A stretch of 27,582 bases of DNA from CAXTTV01 sp964247295 (GTDB lineage: Bacteria > Chloroflexota > Ktedonobacteria > Ktedonobacterales > Ktedonobacteraceae): positions 1 through 27,582 of the forward strand of contig CAXTTV010000048.1 in the NCBI GenBank assembly GCA_964247295.1. The letters run 5' to 3'. Positions 1-7,739 of the stretch are shown here, in pieces. The position numbers were made by a program, and so were the translations under genes. The notes beneath the pieces are model-generated. The model searched no databases and was not told where the DNA came from. It saw only the letters and a list, made by a program, of their open reading frames with translations. Each line of letters begins with the position of its first letter. Position 1 is the first letter of the stretch.

Positions 1-3000
1 CTTTATAGAGGTCGCGGGACTCGGGGTGGTGGAGCATCGCGTAGATGTAGTGGAAGATGTCCCATTTGGTCACCTGGGGACCATACTTTTCCCCAAACTG
101 CTTGAGGGCCCAGTCGGTGATGTTTTCGCGGCGGTTGCTCCCATCCTCGCTATAAGTATAGAAAGGAAAACACTGTGATCCCCCTTGAGGCAAAAAGTCA
201 GCGACGGCATCAATTGCTAAGGGAAACATAGGCCATTCAGAACCTACTTTAAGCCAGATAACAAAATTCTCGTGGTAGTTTGAATTATTTACTGGGAAAT
301 GCTCTTTATTAGTACCTTGTTCCGCAATAATGATGTCGGAGAAATACAACCATTTGTGCGTAAATGGTCGGTAGGTAGCTTTGATAATATTACCTTCATT
401 AAACTTAATTTCGCGCTGATTTTTTAAATCGCGCTTGAGATTGCGGCTCCATTTTATTTTATCGTACTGTACGAAAGCATCAATATCTTCTGGGCTGCCT
501 TGTCTTACCCAACGTGAAATTTCCGCATTATAATTTTCTGAAAACTGTTTAATACGCCTGATTAAGGCATTACGATTAAAGTCGTAAACTACATTATCGC
601 GAGAAGTCGTTATACCTGCTGAATAGGTCTTAAAAAGAGTTTTCACACTAATATTATTAGAGGTCTTGCTTATTTTATTTCCCATTGACAAAAAATTGGA
701 GAACTCTAGTCGCAATCCTTCGGTAATCCACGTATTTCTTTCATCCGGTTGTAAATTTATCCATTCAATGCCAGAAATGCTTTTTCTTAATTGTAAGAAA
801 TATGTTTTTTCCGTTCTTCTCCAACTTTCAGGAACTCTATAATATTTAAGGAAATGTTGTGCTGATTTATTATTGCGTATTGCAACAGTTATACCCACTC
901 CAACTTGTATCCCAAATATGTTATGTGTTGTACCTGAAAGTTTTGGATTTTTTCGCACATTGCCATGTAAATCAAGATGATAAATTTGGGTAAAATCCTG
1001 TAAAAGATGTTTGCGCATACCATCAAAAGTAATCTGATCAACAAAAGAGTTGTTTGTAACCATACAAACAATGCCATTACGACCTTGTAAACGATCAGCA
1101 GCCCAACGAAAAAACTTTACATACACGTCTGATAATGCAATTTTATTCGAGGCTTTTGAGGCTTTACCATACGTTTCTCGTACACGAACGTCGATAATTG
1201 GATATTTTCTATTTTTATTATTATCATTTTCATTGACCTGGCCGACGTTGTACGGTGGGTTGCCGATGACGACCATGATGTCGGCGTCCTTTTCGCGTTT
1301 GACGCGTTCGGTGTTTTCTTCGACGAAAAGCGACATCTGCTGGCCCTCGGCCAGTTCCAGGGTGTCGGCGAAGCAGATCCCCTCGAAGGGCTCGTACTGC
1401 CCCATTCGATCAAAATACTGGTGCTCGATGTTCAATGAGGCGATATAGTAGGGCAGCAACATGATTTCGTTGCAAAAAAGATCTTCCTTGTACTTTTTCT
1501 CCAGGTGGAAGTCGTCGATCTTCTGGATGATGTTGGCGATAAAGTTTCCGGTCCCGGTGGCCGGATCAAGGATCTTAACGCCCGGCGTGGCGATGGATTT
1601 GCCGAATTCCTTTTTGAGGACCTCGTCGACGCTTTCGACCATGAAGTCGACGATCTCCTGCGGGGTGTAGACGATGCCATGCACATCGGCCTGTTTGGTG
1701 GAGAAGCCTTGAAAGAAGCGCTCATAGACGGTGTTAAGGAATTCCTGGCGCTCGCTCCAGCTCTCGATGCCTTTGGCGGCCCGTTCGATGGCGACGTAGA
1801 AGCGGTCCAGGGTCTGAAGGAAGCCGGCGCGGTTGAAATATTTGCGGCTGGTCATGGCGTCGATGACCTTCTCGATCTCGGCGGCGATAGCGTTGCGCCT
1901 GACAAAATCGGGATTGTTGAAGACGGTGCGGAAGAGCCGCTCGGTCAGCAGGTGCTGGGCCAGCATCTCGTCGATGGTGCTATCGGTCATCCGGGGATCA
2001 AGCGAGGCGCGACAGACCTCGGCGAAGGCGGCGAAGGCGATCTGGAATCTTTTGTTGAGCTTATGCTCCTCTTGAATGATCTCTAGCAGGGCTCTGGCGT
2101 GCTCGGGTATCCGTTCCTTGAACTCATCGACGGCGGCCTCAAAGTTCTCGATATCCGGCTCGGTATAGCTAAAGAAATCGTTCAGCAGATCTTTGATCTG
2201 GTTGGGGTTGCGCAGATCATAGTTCATCGGGACGCGCCGCTTCCCCTGAAAAAGCACCGCCTGCTTGCTATCCTCAAAGATCGTATTCGTCAGGGGGTAG
2301 CCAGTCTTAATCTTCCTGGTGATCTCGTCCTCAAGGTTCGTATTGGGCCCCTTGGCCTCCCAGTAGCCCCGGCGGATCTTAAACTCATCGATCAGCACCC
2401 CATCGGGGCGGATCTTCCCGATCGTCATCTCGGGAACCAGGGACCAGCGGACCGGCTTCGCGAGATCGTTCAGCAGATTTTGAAAGGCCGCGCGCAGCCC
2501 CAGCTCATAGTCGGCCACCGCCTGATAACCCTTCAGCTCCTCAGCGTAGCGGGCAACCGCTTTTTTCAGGCTCGTCTGGTTCAGATTTGTCGGTGTGCGT
2601 GGCATATGCTCACTCCTTCCATCCTCATCATCCGTCGCGGCCTCCCGTTCGCGGGATCGGGCCGACTTCCTCGTCGTGGGGCTATTGTCATTATCGGGCT
2701 CAGGCGTGGGGTTCTGAATTTTAGCAATCTCCGCACGAATCCCCTTCGCGATATTCTTAAAGGCCGAATCGCGTGGTTTCCACAGTGTAACAGGTTTAGC
2801 GTTTGTTGGTAAAGCCTGAAGTTGTCCTAATGGGGAATGCTCCCAATCGCAATCGCGGAGAATGATTGGAATAACAGTAGCCTCCCCAGCTTTATGGCGC
2901 TCCAGGGCAATCGTCATCTCGGTTCCCATACAATAATCGGAAGATAAAAAACTTGCACTGACAAGTAGCAAAATGATACGGGCGTTGCGGAGGTTCTTGT

Positions 3001-3157
3001 CGATATCCTGAGCCCAGAGGGCTCCTGGGCGTATCTGGCGGTCATGCCATTGGTTAATCAAACCTTCGCGTTTAAGTTGGGAGAGATGGTCAGTCAGGCG
3101 ATCGAGGAAATTTTCATCTTCATGGGCGTATGAATAGAAAAGGTTGAGGGCCGTCAT
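1..3157 (-). CDS. TIR domain fused to Mrr-like nuclease and N6-adenine DNA methyltransferase (type ISP-like restriction-modification), 3' end outside window
   Basis: The reading frame is open from ATG 3157 to the window edge, about 1052 residues, and lacks only its C-terminal end. Residues 1-145 form a TIR domain, with LFYSYAHED near the start and SSDYCMGTE holding candidate catalytic Glu80. A charged linker covers about 150-184. Residues 185-310 resemble the Mrr-like PD-(D/E)xK nuclease of type ISP enzymes (PD at 251-252, EAK at 267-269). The methyltransferase follows, with SAM motif I DPATGTGNF from Asp531 and catalytic NPPY at 633-636. The rest is a target-recognition region and a conserved C-terminal segment (ENITDWALKQFG). 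The RecA-like helicase usual in type ISP enzymes is absent, so DNA translocation is unlikely. The expected role is self-contained restriction and modification. The TIR domain suggests NAD+ cleavage or nucleotide signalling, which is an inference. AAGGAG lies 8 nt before ATG 3157. Confidence 0.88.
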   Translation of the reverse strand, partial: MTALNLFYSYAHEDENFLDRLTDHLSQLKREGLINQWHDRQIRPGALWAQDIDKNLRNARIILLLVSASFLSSDYCMGTEMTIALERHKAGEATVIPIILRDCDWEHSPLGQLQALPTNAKPVTLWKPRDSAFKNIAKGIRAEIAKIQNPTPEPDNDNSPTTRKSARSREREAATDDEDGRSEHMPRTPTNLNQTSLKKAVARYAEELKGYQAVADYELGLRAAFQNLLNDLAKPVRWSLVPEMTIGKIRPDGVLIDEFKIRRGYWEAKGPNTNLEDEITRKIKTGYPLTNTIFEDSKQAVLFQGKRRVPMNYDLRNPNQIKDLLNDFFSYTEPDIENFEAAVDEFKERIPEHARALLEIIQEEHKLNKRFQIAFAAFAEVCRASLDPRMTDSTIDEMLAQHLLTERLFRTVFNNPDFVRRNAIAAEIEKVIDAMTSRKYFNRAGFLQTLDRFYVAIERAAKGIESWSERQEFLNTVYERFFQGFSTKQADVHGIVYTPQEIVDFMVESVDEVLKKEFGKSIATPGVKILDPATGTGNFIANIIQKIDDFHLEKKYKEDLFCNEIMLLPYYIASLNIEHQYFDRMGQYEPFEGICFADTLELAEGQQMSLFVEENTERVKREKDADIMVVIGNPPYNVGQVNENDNNKNRKYPIIDVRVRETYGKASKASNKIALSDVYVKFFRWAADRLQGRNGIVCMVTNNSFVDQITFDGMRKHLLQDFTQIYHLDLHGNVRKNPKLSGTTHNIFGIQVGVGITVAIRNNKSAQHFLKYYRVPESWRRTEKTYFLQLRKSISGIEWINLQPDERNTWITEGLRLEFSNFLSMGNKISKTSNNISVKTLFKTYSAGITTSRDNVVYDFNRNALIRRIKQFSENYNAEISRWVRQGSPEDIDAFVQYDKIKWSRNLKRDLKNQREIKFNEGNIIKATYRPFTHKWLYFSDIIIAEQGTNKEHFPVNNSNYHENFVIWLKVGSEWPMFPLAIDAVADFLPQGGSQCFPFYTYSEDGSNRRENITDWALKQFGEKYGPQVTKWDIFHYIYAMLHHPESRDLYK
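2603..2618 (-). promoter_or_regulatory. Internal ribosome binding site and ATG at the TIR/nuclease junction
   Basis: On the minus strand a perfect AAGGAG (2618-2613) lies 7 nt before an in-frame ATG (2605-2603), exactly at codon 185, where the charged linker ends and the nuclease module begins. The main start at 3157 has the same layout (AAGGAGTG followed by CATATG). A shorter protein with only nuclease and methyltransferase could therefore be made from the same gene, or this is the relic of a former two-gene operon. Confidence 0.6.
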
Positions 3158-3362
3158 ATGTAGCACTCCTTGCTATTGGACAACAATACTCGCGGCAAAG
3201 ATTGGAGAGGGATCATCAGAATAGCGTATATAGAAGATAGTATATATGAGTATATTCAAAACAGCAATCCGAAATATGGGAATGGGTGCAGTTCATTTTT
3301 TTGCAGTGGCAGAAAAAAGGGTCCTTCAGGCGGTGGACGGTGGAGCATCATTGCGTGCCCGT

Positions 3363-3600
3363 CGTAGGACGGCCCGTCAGGGCCACGGGGACATGACCGC
3401 TGCTGCGGCCCGAAAGGCTGGGCCCGTGCCCAAACAGGCTTTTTCTACCCACCATCCCGGTACGCGTGCCGCTTCTGGTCCAAAACGACAGGAGCAAGGA
3501 AAGGGCCACAACCAGGCCAGAGGCATCGGTGAGGGACCCCCAAGGATAGCGCAGCGCTTCGCACGCGCTCCTACCGCAGCCCAGAGGGCGCGTCATCTTT
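3363..3600. repeat. Dispersed GTAGGA...TCCTAC repeat, copy 1
   Basis: The left end CGTAGGACGGCCCG (3363-3376) is identical to 6735-6748. The middle contains GTGCCGCTTCTGG (3467-3479), and the right end GCGCTCCTACCGC (3565-3577) also occurs in the copies at 6667, 6845 and 9865. GTAGGA and TCCTAC give the element short inverted ends. This copy is the longest and most diverged. Confidence 0.55.
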
Positions 3601-3807
3601 CCCGCCCTTTCGTCTTCGTGGCATCTATTGAGCATTTCCCAGCGGAATCGCTTGCGACAGGGGAAGGGGTCCCGTTCCTACGGGTCCACACGTGACCCGA
3701 TCTACGGGCGATGGTGAGGTTTCATCTTTCCTGCTTCGGGGCGAGATGGGAGATTCCCTTTCATCCGTAAGCAAGCGACTCCCCTACCATGGTTGGGGCA
3801 AAAGGTT

Positions 3808-3813
3808 TATAAT
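3808..3813 (+). promoter_or_regulatory. -10 element ahead of the Rieske ferredoxin gene
   Basis: TATAAT lies 50 nt before the ferredoxin ATG in an AT-rich pocket after the GC-rich repeat region. No good -35 is seen at 16-18 nt spacing. AAAGGA at 3852-3857, 6 nt before the ATG, supports the chosen start. Confidence 0.35.
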
Positions 3814-3863
3814 AAGAGCTATAACATTCTGGTTACCTTTCCCCGAAATCTAAAGGAAACTTT

Positions 3864-4184
3864 ATGACCGATTTTTTGAAGGCCGCCGATCTTGATGAGG
3901 TGCGGGAGGGCCGATTACGCGCGGTGGAGGTAGATGGCGAGCTGATCTGTCTGGCGAATGTGGCGGGCGAGATCTGCGCCTTTACGGATAATTGTACGCA
4001 TATTAGCGGTCCCTTGAATGGCGGTACGTTGGAAGGCGATGTGATTGTCTGCCCCTGGCACGGGGCGAAGTTTAATGTCTATACGGGCGAGGTGGTTCGT
4101 GGGCCGGCGCGGCAGCCCCTGACAACCTATCCTGTGAAAATTGAGGGCAATCAGATCCTGGTCCAGTTGCCCGATGAAGAATAA
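3864..4184 (+). CDS. Rieske-type [2Fe-2S] ferredoxin
   Basis: This is a 106-residue soluble protein with both halves of the Rieske cluster motif: Cys44-x-His46 (NCTHISGP) and Cys63-x-x-His66 (CPWHGAKF). These bind a [2Fe-2S] cluster through two Cys and two His. The length and lack of a membrane anchor fit the small ferredoxin subunits of ring-hydroxylating dioxygenases or NirD-like proteins, which pass electrons to an oxygenase or reductase. No oxygenase or reductase partner is encoded nearby, so the partner is unknown. The start has a strong ribosome binding site (AAAGGA, 6 nt). The next gene begins 27 nt downstream on the same strand, which suggests co-transcription with the two membrane protein genes. 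Confidence 0.92.
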   Translation: MTDFLKAADLDEVREGRLRAVEVDGELICLANVAGEICAFTDNCTHISGPLNGGTLEGDVIVCPWHGAKFNVYTGEVVRGPARQPLTTYPVKIEGNQILVQLPDEE

Positions 4185-4211
4185 TCCCCTCATGAGGAGA
4201 AATCGAAGCGC

Positions 4212-4811
4212 ATGGAAGGCAAATCACATCTTCTGGTCGGGCTCACAGCCGGCGTCGTCCTGGATAGTCTGGTGCATGTTACCGGCGATCCCCTAACAAT
4301 GGCGAAAACCGTTCCTCTTTCTCTGCTGATTAATAAAGGTATCTATTATATAATGGTCGGGTTTGGTGCTCTACTACCCGATATCGATAACGCACGCAGC
4401 ACGCTCGGTCTGAAGTTGGGAGTGATTAGTAAGGAGATCCAGCATATCGCCGGCCATCGAACGGTATTTCATAGTCTGCTGGGGCTGCTGGTTGGGACCC
4501 TGTTGGCCGTGGGAGCGGAGCAGGTAACGGGCTATCTGCTGGCATCGCATGGGTACCCGGTGCCGGCGCAGATCGTGGAGAGCTCGCATCTGGTGATTGT
4601 CGCGGTTCTGTTCGGCTGTGTGATGCATATCGCGGCGGATGCCCTGACCTATGGAGGTGTGCCGCTGTTCTGGCCGATAAAGGGACGCTACGGCTTCCCA
4701 CCGGACTCGCGCTGGCGCTTTAAGACCGGGACGTGGCCAGAACATGTGATTGTCTGGACCTTTATTATTCTGGTTGGGATCGGCATTACCCAGTCGATTA
4801 TTATTATTTAG
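4212..4811 (+). CDS. YdjM/LexA-binding-type inner membrane metal-dependent hydrolase family protein
   Basis: This 199-residue polytopic membrane protein has the family's scattered metal-ligand motifs: GKSH at the N-terminus, LLPDID around residues 55-60, HRTVFHS around 80-86, and HIAADALTYGGVPLFWPI in the C-terminal third. The E. coli relative YdjM is a LexA-regulated inner membrane protein called a putative metal-dependent hydrolase; its substrate is not established. At least four hydrophobic segments are visible. AGGAGA lies 11 nt before the ATG. The stop codon is 8 nt before the GTG of the DUF2079 gene, so translation is probably coupled. Confidence 0.85.
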   Translation: MEGKSHLLVGLTAGVVLDSLVHVTGDPLTMAKTVPLSLLINKGIYYIMVGFGALLPDIDNARSTLGLKLGVISKEIQHIAGHRTVFHSLLGLLVGTLLAVGAEQVTGYLLASHGYPVPAQIVESSHLVIVAVLFGCVMHIAADALTYGGVPLFWPIKGRYGFPPDSRWRFKTGTWPEHVIVWTFIILVGIGITQSIIII

Positions 4812-4819
4812 GTGGTTCC

Positions 4820-6592
4820 GTGGCACAGAAAAAGTGGTTTGCCCCACGCTCGACCCGCTGGCAGGTGAGTCTGGCATGGTTCCTGTTGATCCTGATTACG
4901 CTGGCGTATATTCTGGAGATGTCTCACCAATCAATTCTGCGCTACGATATTTTTAAGGCAACGGCCTTCGATCTTGGGAATATGGATCAGGTGGTCTGGA
5001 ATACGCTACATGGGCGTCCGTTTGAGTTTACCAATAAGGCAATCGACTTCTATGGTCCTTCCACACGCCTGGCAATCCATTTTGAGCCGATTATCTTGCC
5101 ACTCTCGCTGGTCTACTTGATCTGGTCCGATCCCCGAATGCTGCTGATTACGCAGTCGGTGGCGCTGGCCTCGGGCACGCTGCCGGTCTTTCTGCTGACG
5201 CGCAAGCACTTACCAGAATGGCCCCTGCTGGCACCGGTGGTGGCCGGCGGCTATGCTTTAATGCCGGCCCTGATCGGCCTGAACATTTTTGACTTTCATC
5301 CGGTGGCGCTGGCGACACCGCTGCTGCTGTATGCCCTGATGTTTCTGGATTTTCGCCAGGACCTCTTATTTATCCTGTTCTGTGTGCTGGCCTGCGCCTG
5401 TAAAGAGGATATGCCGCTCTCAGTGGGGATGCTGGGCTTTCTAGTGATCTGGAAGTACCGCCGACCCAGAATGGGAACGGCGATTGTGCTCTGCGGCTTT
5501 CTCTGGAGCGCGGTCGCCTTCGGCCTGATTATTCCCCACTTCTATCCGGATCAGCAGGCAAATAACTATTGGTATCGCTACGAAGCACTGGGCAGCTCGC
5601 CCGGCGAGGCGATTATTAATGTACTGATCCACCCCTGGCTGCTGATCACAACCTTTTTTACGATGGAACGGGTCTACTATTTTGCCAGCCTGTTCCGCAG
5701 TGGAGGATTCCTCTGCCTGCTGGCCCCCGAGTGGCTGATCCCGGCCCTGCCAAGTCTGGCGGTGAATACGTTGAGCACCACTGGATTCCTCTATAGTGGA
5801 GTGTTCCATTACAATGCCGCGATCATCCCTTTTGTGGTTCTGGCAAGCATTCACGGGCTGCGGCGCTTCCGCCTGATCTGGATTTTCTGGCGTAAGGAGG
5901 AACTACCCACGGCTACCCAGGGGCTGACGCTGGAAGATTTTCGGCCCGCCCGAGGACCACATCCCTTTTTCGCGTTTGCCCGCCGCAATTTCTCGCGTAT
6001 CGATGCCTGGACAGGCCACCGACTGGCGGGAATCGGCATTCGGATCTGGAAATGGGTTCAAAGACGAATAGTGCTGCGTTGCCGGCACCTTTTGGAATCT
6101 GCGAAGAGGCGCGTGCTCTGGCTGATCAACCAGGTCCGTCATAGCCGAAGGCTGGCCCTTTTTAATCGAAGGATGAGCGCGCTGGCTCGACAGGTGCCCT
6201 TGCAACGCTTGCAGTGGTATCTCTATGGTTGGATTACCGTGATGGCGGTCCTGAACCTGATCTTTATGGGTCGGGCCCTCAGCTCTTTCTGGGCCGACCA
6301 CGATCCCGGCACTCATGAGGAGCATGTGGAGCAGTTGCTGGCGATGATTCCTCCGGACGTGCCGGTCTCAGCCGGGTCCAATCTGAACCCACACCTCAGC
6401 CAGCGGCGGCAGATCGGCGTCTTTCCATACAAGGACGCAACCACCCGGTACATTATCGTAGACTTGAATAGTGTGTTCCCGGAGGATCGCGGGGAGACGG
6501 CGAGCACGTATAATCAACTGGTTACAACGGGTCAGTTCCGGCTGCTGGCTCGCGCGGAGGGAGTTGTTCTGCTGGTGCGCCAGACCCCGTAG
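4820..6592 (+). CDS. DUF2079 family polytopic membrane protein (GT-C-like)
   Basis: This 590-residue membrane protein has the DUF2079 signature FDLGNMDQVVWNTLHG near the N-terminus, then HFEPIILPLS, and many hydrophobic segments. The family is thought to resemble GT-C membrane glycosyltransferases, but no reaction is established. I place the start at GTG 4820: AGGTGG lies 4 nt upstream, and the preceding gene ends at 4811. A longer in-frame start at 4733 would overlap that gene with an unlikely, non-hydrophobic leader. An arginine-rich hydrophilic loop of about 115 residues (nt 5865-6215) sits before the last membrane segment. The last codons and the TAG stop lie inside a dispersed repeat shared with 6785-6821. 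Confidence 0.85.
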   Translation: MAQKKWFAPRSTRWQVSLAWFLLILITLAYILEMSHQSILRYDIFKATAFDLGNMDQVVWNTLHGRPFEFTNKAIDFYGPSTRLAIHFEPIILPLSLVYLIWSDPRMLLITQSVALASGTLPVFLLTRKHLPEWPLLAPVVAGGYALMPALIGLNIFDFHPVALATPLLLYALMFLDFRQDLLFILFCVLACACKEDMPLSVGMLGFLVIWKYRRPRMGTAIVLCGFLWSAVAFGLIIPHFYPDQQANNYWYRYEALGSSPGEAIINVLIHPWLLITTFFTMERVYYFASLFRSGGFLCLLAPEWLIPALPSLAVNTLSTTGFLYSGVFHYNAAIIPFVVLASIHGLRRFRLIWIFWRKEELPTATQGLTLEDFRPARGPHPFFAFARRNFSRIDAWTGHRLAGIGIRIWKWVQRRIVLRCRHLLESAKRRVLWLINQVRHSRRLALFNRRMSALARQVPLQRLQWYLYGWITVMAVLNLIFMGRALSSFWADHDPGTHEEHVEQLLAMIPPDVPVSAGSNLNPHLSQRRQIGVFPYKDATTRYIIVDLNSVFPEDRGETASTYNQLVTTGQFRLLARAEGVVLLVRQTP

Positions 6593-6700
6593 GAAATCCA
6601 CTTGCGACTCCGATGGATGCCTCCGGGAAGATCCTGCATCGCGTTCCGTTGCTCACGCTTCGCGAAGCGCTCCTACCGCACCCAAGGGGCGTTTTCTTTC
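6577..6700. repeat. Dispersed repeat, copy 2, overlapping the 3' end of the DUF2079 gene
   Basis: Positions 6577-6613 match 6785-6821 at 35 of 37 bases, and 6667-6697 matches 6845-6875 with two differences. The unit runs from GTAGGAAATCCACTTGCGA to GCGCTCCTACCGCACCC. The shared block begins upstream of the stop codon of the DUF2079 gene, so the repeat provides its final codons and TAG. Confidence 0.7.
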
Positions 6701-6734
6701 CCAAGCTGGGATTGACGATGACCCGTTCACGGGG

Positions 6735-6880
6735 CGTAGGACGGCCCGCCGAGCACCGCGATGACGTGCCGCTTCTGGCGCGTAGCGCCAGACCCCGTAG
6801 GAGATCCACTTGCGATTCCGAAGGCGTGCGCATGTTCAAGAACAGCGCTCCTACCGCGCCCAAGGGGCGTCTTCTAACCC
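6735..6880. repeat. Dispersed repeat, copy 3
   Basis: The left end CGTAGGACGGCCCG is identical to copy 1. It is followed by GTGCCGCTTCTGG, a perfect hairpin TGGCGC-GTA-GCGCCA (6776-6790), and the 37-base block (6785-6821) shared with the end of the DUF2079 gene. The right end is GCGCTCCTACCGCGCCC (6845-6861). The copy behaves as a composite of two overlapping GTAGGA...TCCTAC units. Confidence 0.65.
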
Positions 6881-6918
6881 CGTAGGGGATTTGTCAGTAG
6901 CGTAACAAAAGCCCGCCA

Positions 6919-6927
6919 TGGTATAAT
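6919..6927 (+). promoter_or_regulatory. Extended -10 promoter for the YggT-family gene
   Basis: TGGTATAAT has a consensus -10 with the TGn extension, which can replace a strong -35. It lies about 75 nt before the start. The same nine bases precede der at 14125-14133. Confidence 0.5.
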
Positions 6928-7000
6928 CGCCTGTAGATCAAGATAACATCCATGTTCTCATTTCATTCTGGAAAAGGTTTCTGGGAGGAGCGTGCTGGAA

Positions 7001-7513
7001 ATGACAGATCAGTACACCGGTGATCCCGTCAACGGTCAGGCGACCGATTCACTACCACCAATGGAGGCTCTACCACCACGTAAGCCGGTCCCGCCTCCAG
7101 CCGTTGAGACACCTCATGAGCTCGCGGTAGAACCCCTGCCGGAAGCTGCTATGCCGGTTACCACTCGATACGATGCTCAAGAGGAAGAATCACACACACT
7201 GCCCTATATTATTGGGAAAGTCAACGATGTTTTACAATGGCTGGCAATTGTGATTGAGGTCATGCTGATTATCCGATTTCTGTTCAAGCTGATCGGTGCG
7301 GACCCCAATAATGCTTTCGCCTACCTGCTCTATACACTAACCGACGTTGTAATGTTCCCCTTCGCGAATATCGTCCCTTCCCCATCCCTACACCCGAACC
7401 AGGCGTTTGAGTTCTCGGCATTGATCGCGATGGGCATCTACTGGCTGATATTCTGGGCGATCCGTCGTTTTCTCCATATTCTTGTAGCACGACCAGAGGA
7501 GCCTATAGACTAA
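7001..7513 (+). CDS. YggT family membrane protein
   Basis: This is a 170-residue protein with a proline-rich hydrophilic N-terminal half (about 65 residues) followed by a YggT-type domain. That domain has two membrane segments (around LQWLAIVIEVMLIIRFLF and ALIAMGIYWLIFWAI) separated by an amphipathic stretch with TDVVMFPFANIVPS. YggT proteins are small inner membrane proteins linked to osmotic tolerance and cell division genes in other bacteria; no enzymatic role is known. The ATG at 7001 is chosen because GGAGGAG (6984-6990) is 10 nt upstream. The GTG at 6992 is too close to it. The long N-terminal extension is unusual for YggT and is probably cytoplasmic. The gene stands alone between a repeat-filled gap and a kinase gene. 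Confidence 0.8.
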   Translation: MTDQYTGDPVNGQATDSLPPMEALPPRKPVPPPAVETPHELAVEPLPEAAMPVTTRYDAQEEESHTLPYIIGKVNDVLQWLAIVIEVMLIIRFLFKLIGADPNNAFAYLLYTLTDVVMFPFANIVPSPSLHPNQAFEFSALIAMGIYWLIFWAIRRFLHILVARPEEPID

Positions 7514-7543
7514 TCCAGTTTCCAGCCTTTCTCATTTTTCCCC

Positions 7544-7593
7544 GGTGGTGGCCCGACTAAATCTTACTTACGATCTCTGGCTACCACCCTTTT
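7544..7593 (+). terminator. Possible terminator after the YggT-family gene
   Basis: GGTGGTGGCC (7544-7553) pairs with GGCTACCACC (7579-7588) with one mismatch, followed by CTTTT. The 25-nt loop is long for an intrinsic terminator, so this is tentative. Confidence 0.35.
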
Positions 7594-7632
7594 ATGTATA
7601 GTGACCTGCCATAGTAACCTTTATTAGCAAAA

Positions 7633-7652
7633 TTATCAATATATGTTGATAA
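7633..7652. promoter_or_regulatory. Operator-like palindrome before the membrane kinase gene
   Basis: TTATCAA (7633-7639) and TTGATAA (7646-7652) are perfect 7-base inverted arms around 6 nt. They sit in an AT-rich stretch about 90 nt before the kinase start. This is a plausible repressor site; no regulator is identified. Confidence 0.3.
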
Positions 7653-7739
7653 AATGGTGAATATACCTTAATGTTATTTTTAAGGGTTGCTTCTTTCTTA
7701 GGGAACTAAAACAGAAAGATCGGGAGAGACAAGAACCTC

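Larger units (their letters stand above)
3158..3863. other. Intergenic region with a dispersed repeat and no credible gene
   Basis: The part next to the TIR gene (about 3200-3260) is AT-rich with alternating TATA tracts and probably carries its promoter on the minus strand, though no clean -35/-10 pair is evident. From about 3300 the sequence becomes GC-rich and contains a copy of the GTAGGA...TCCTAC repeat. Open frames here show no recognisable domain. The final 60 bases carry the -10 element and ribosome binding site of the ferredoxin gene. Confidence 0.6.
6593..7000. other. Intergenic region filled by two repeat copies, then a promoter
   Basis: Positions 6593-6880 consist almost entirely of two adjacent repeat copies. 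Open frames on either strand are products of the repeat and have no recognisable domain. Positions 6881-7000 carry an extended -10 promoter and the ribosome binding site of the YggT-family gene. Confidence 0.6.

Noticed and set aside
1505..2812. Long plus-strand frames opposite the methyltransferase gene
   Set aside because: They are antisense shadows of a gene with clear TIR, nuclease and methyltransferase motifs on the minus strand.
3246..3695. Open frame of 149 codons over the first repeat copy
   Set aside because: It runs through the dispersed repeat, has biased Arg/Ala composition, no domain and no ribosome binding site.
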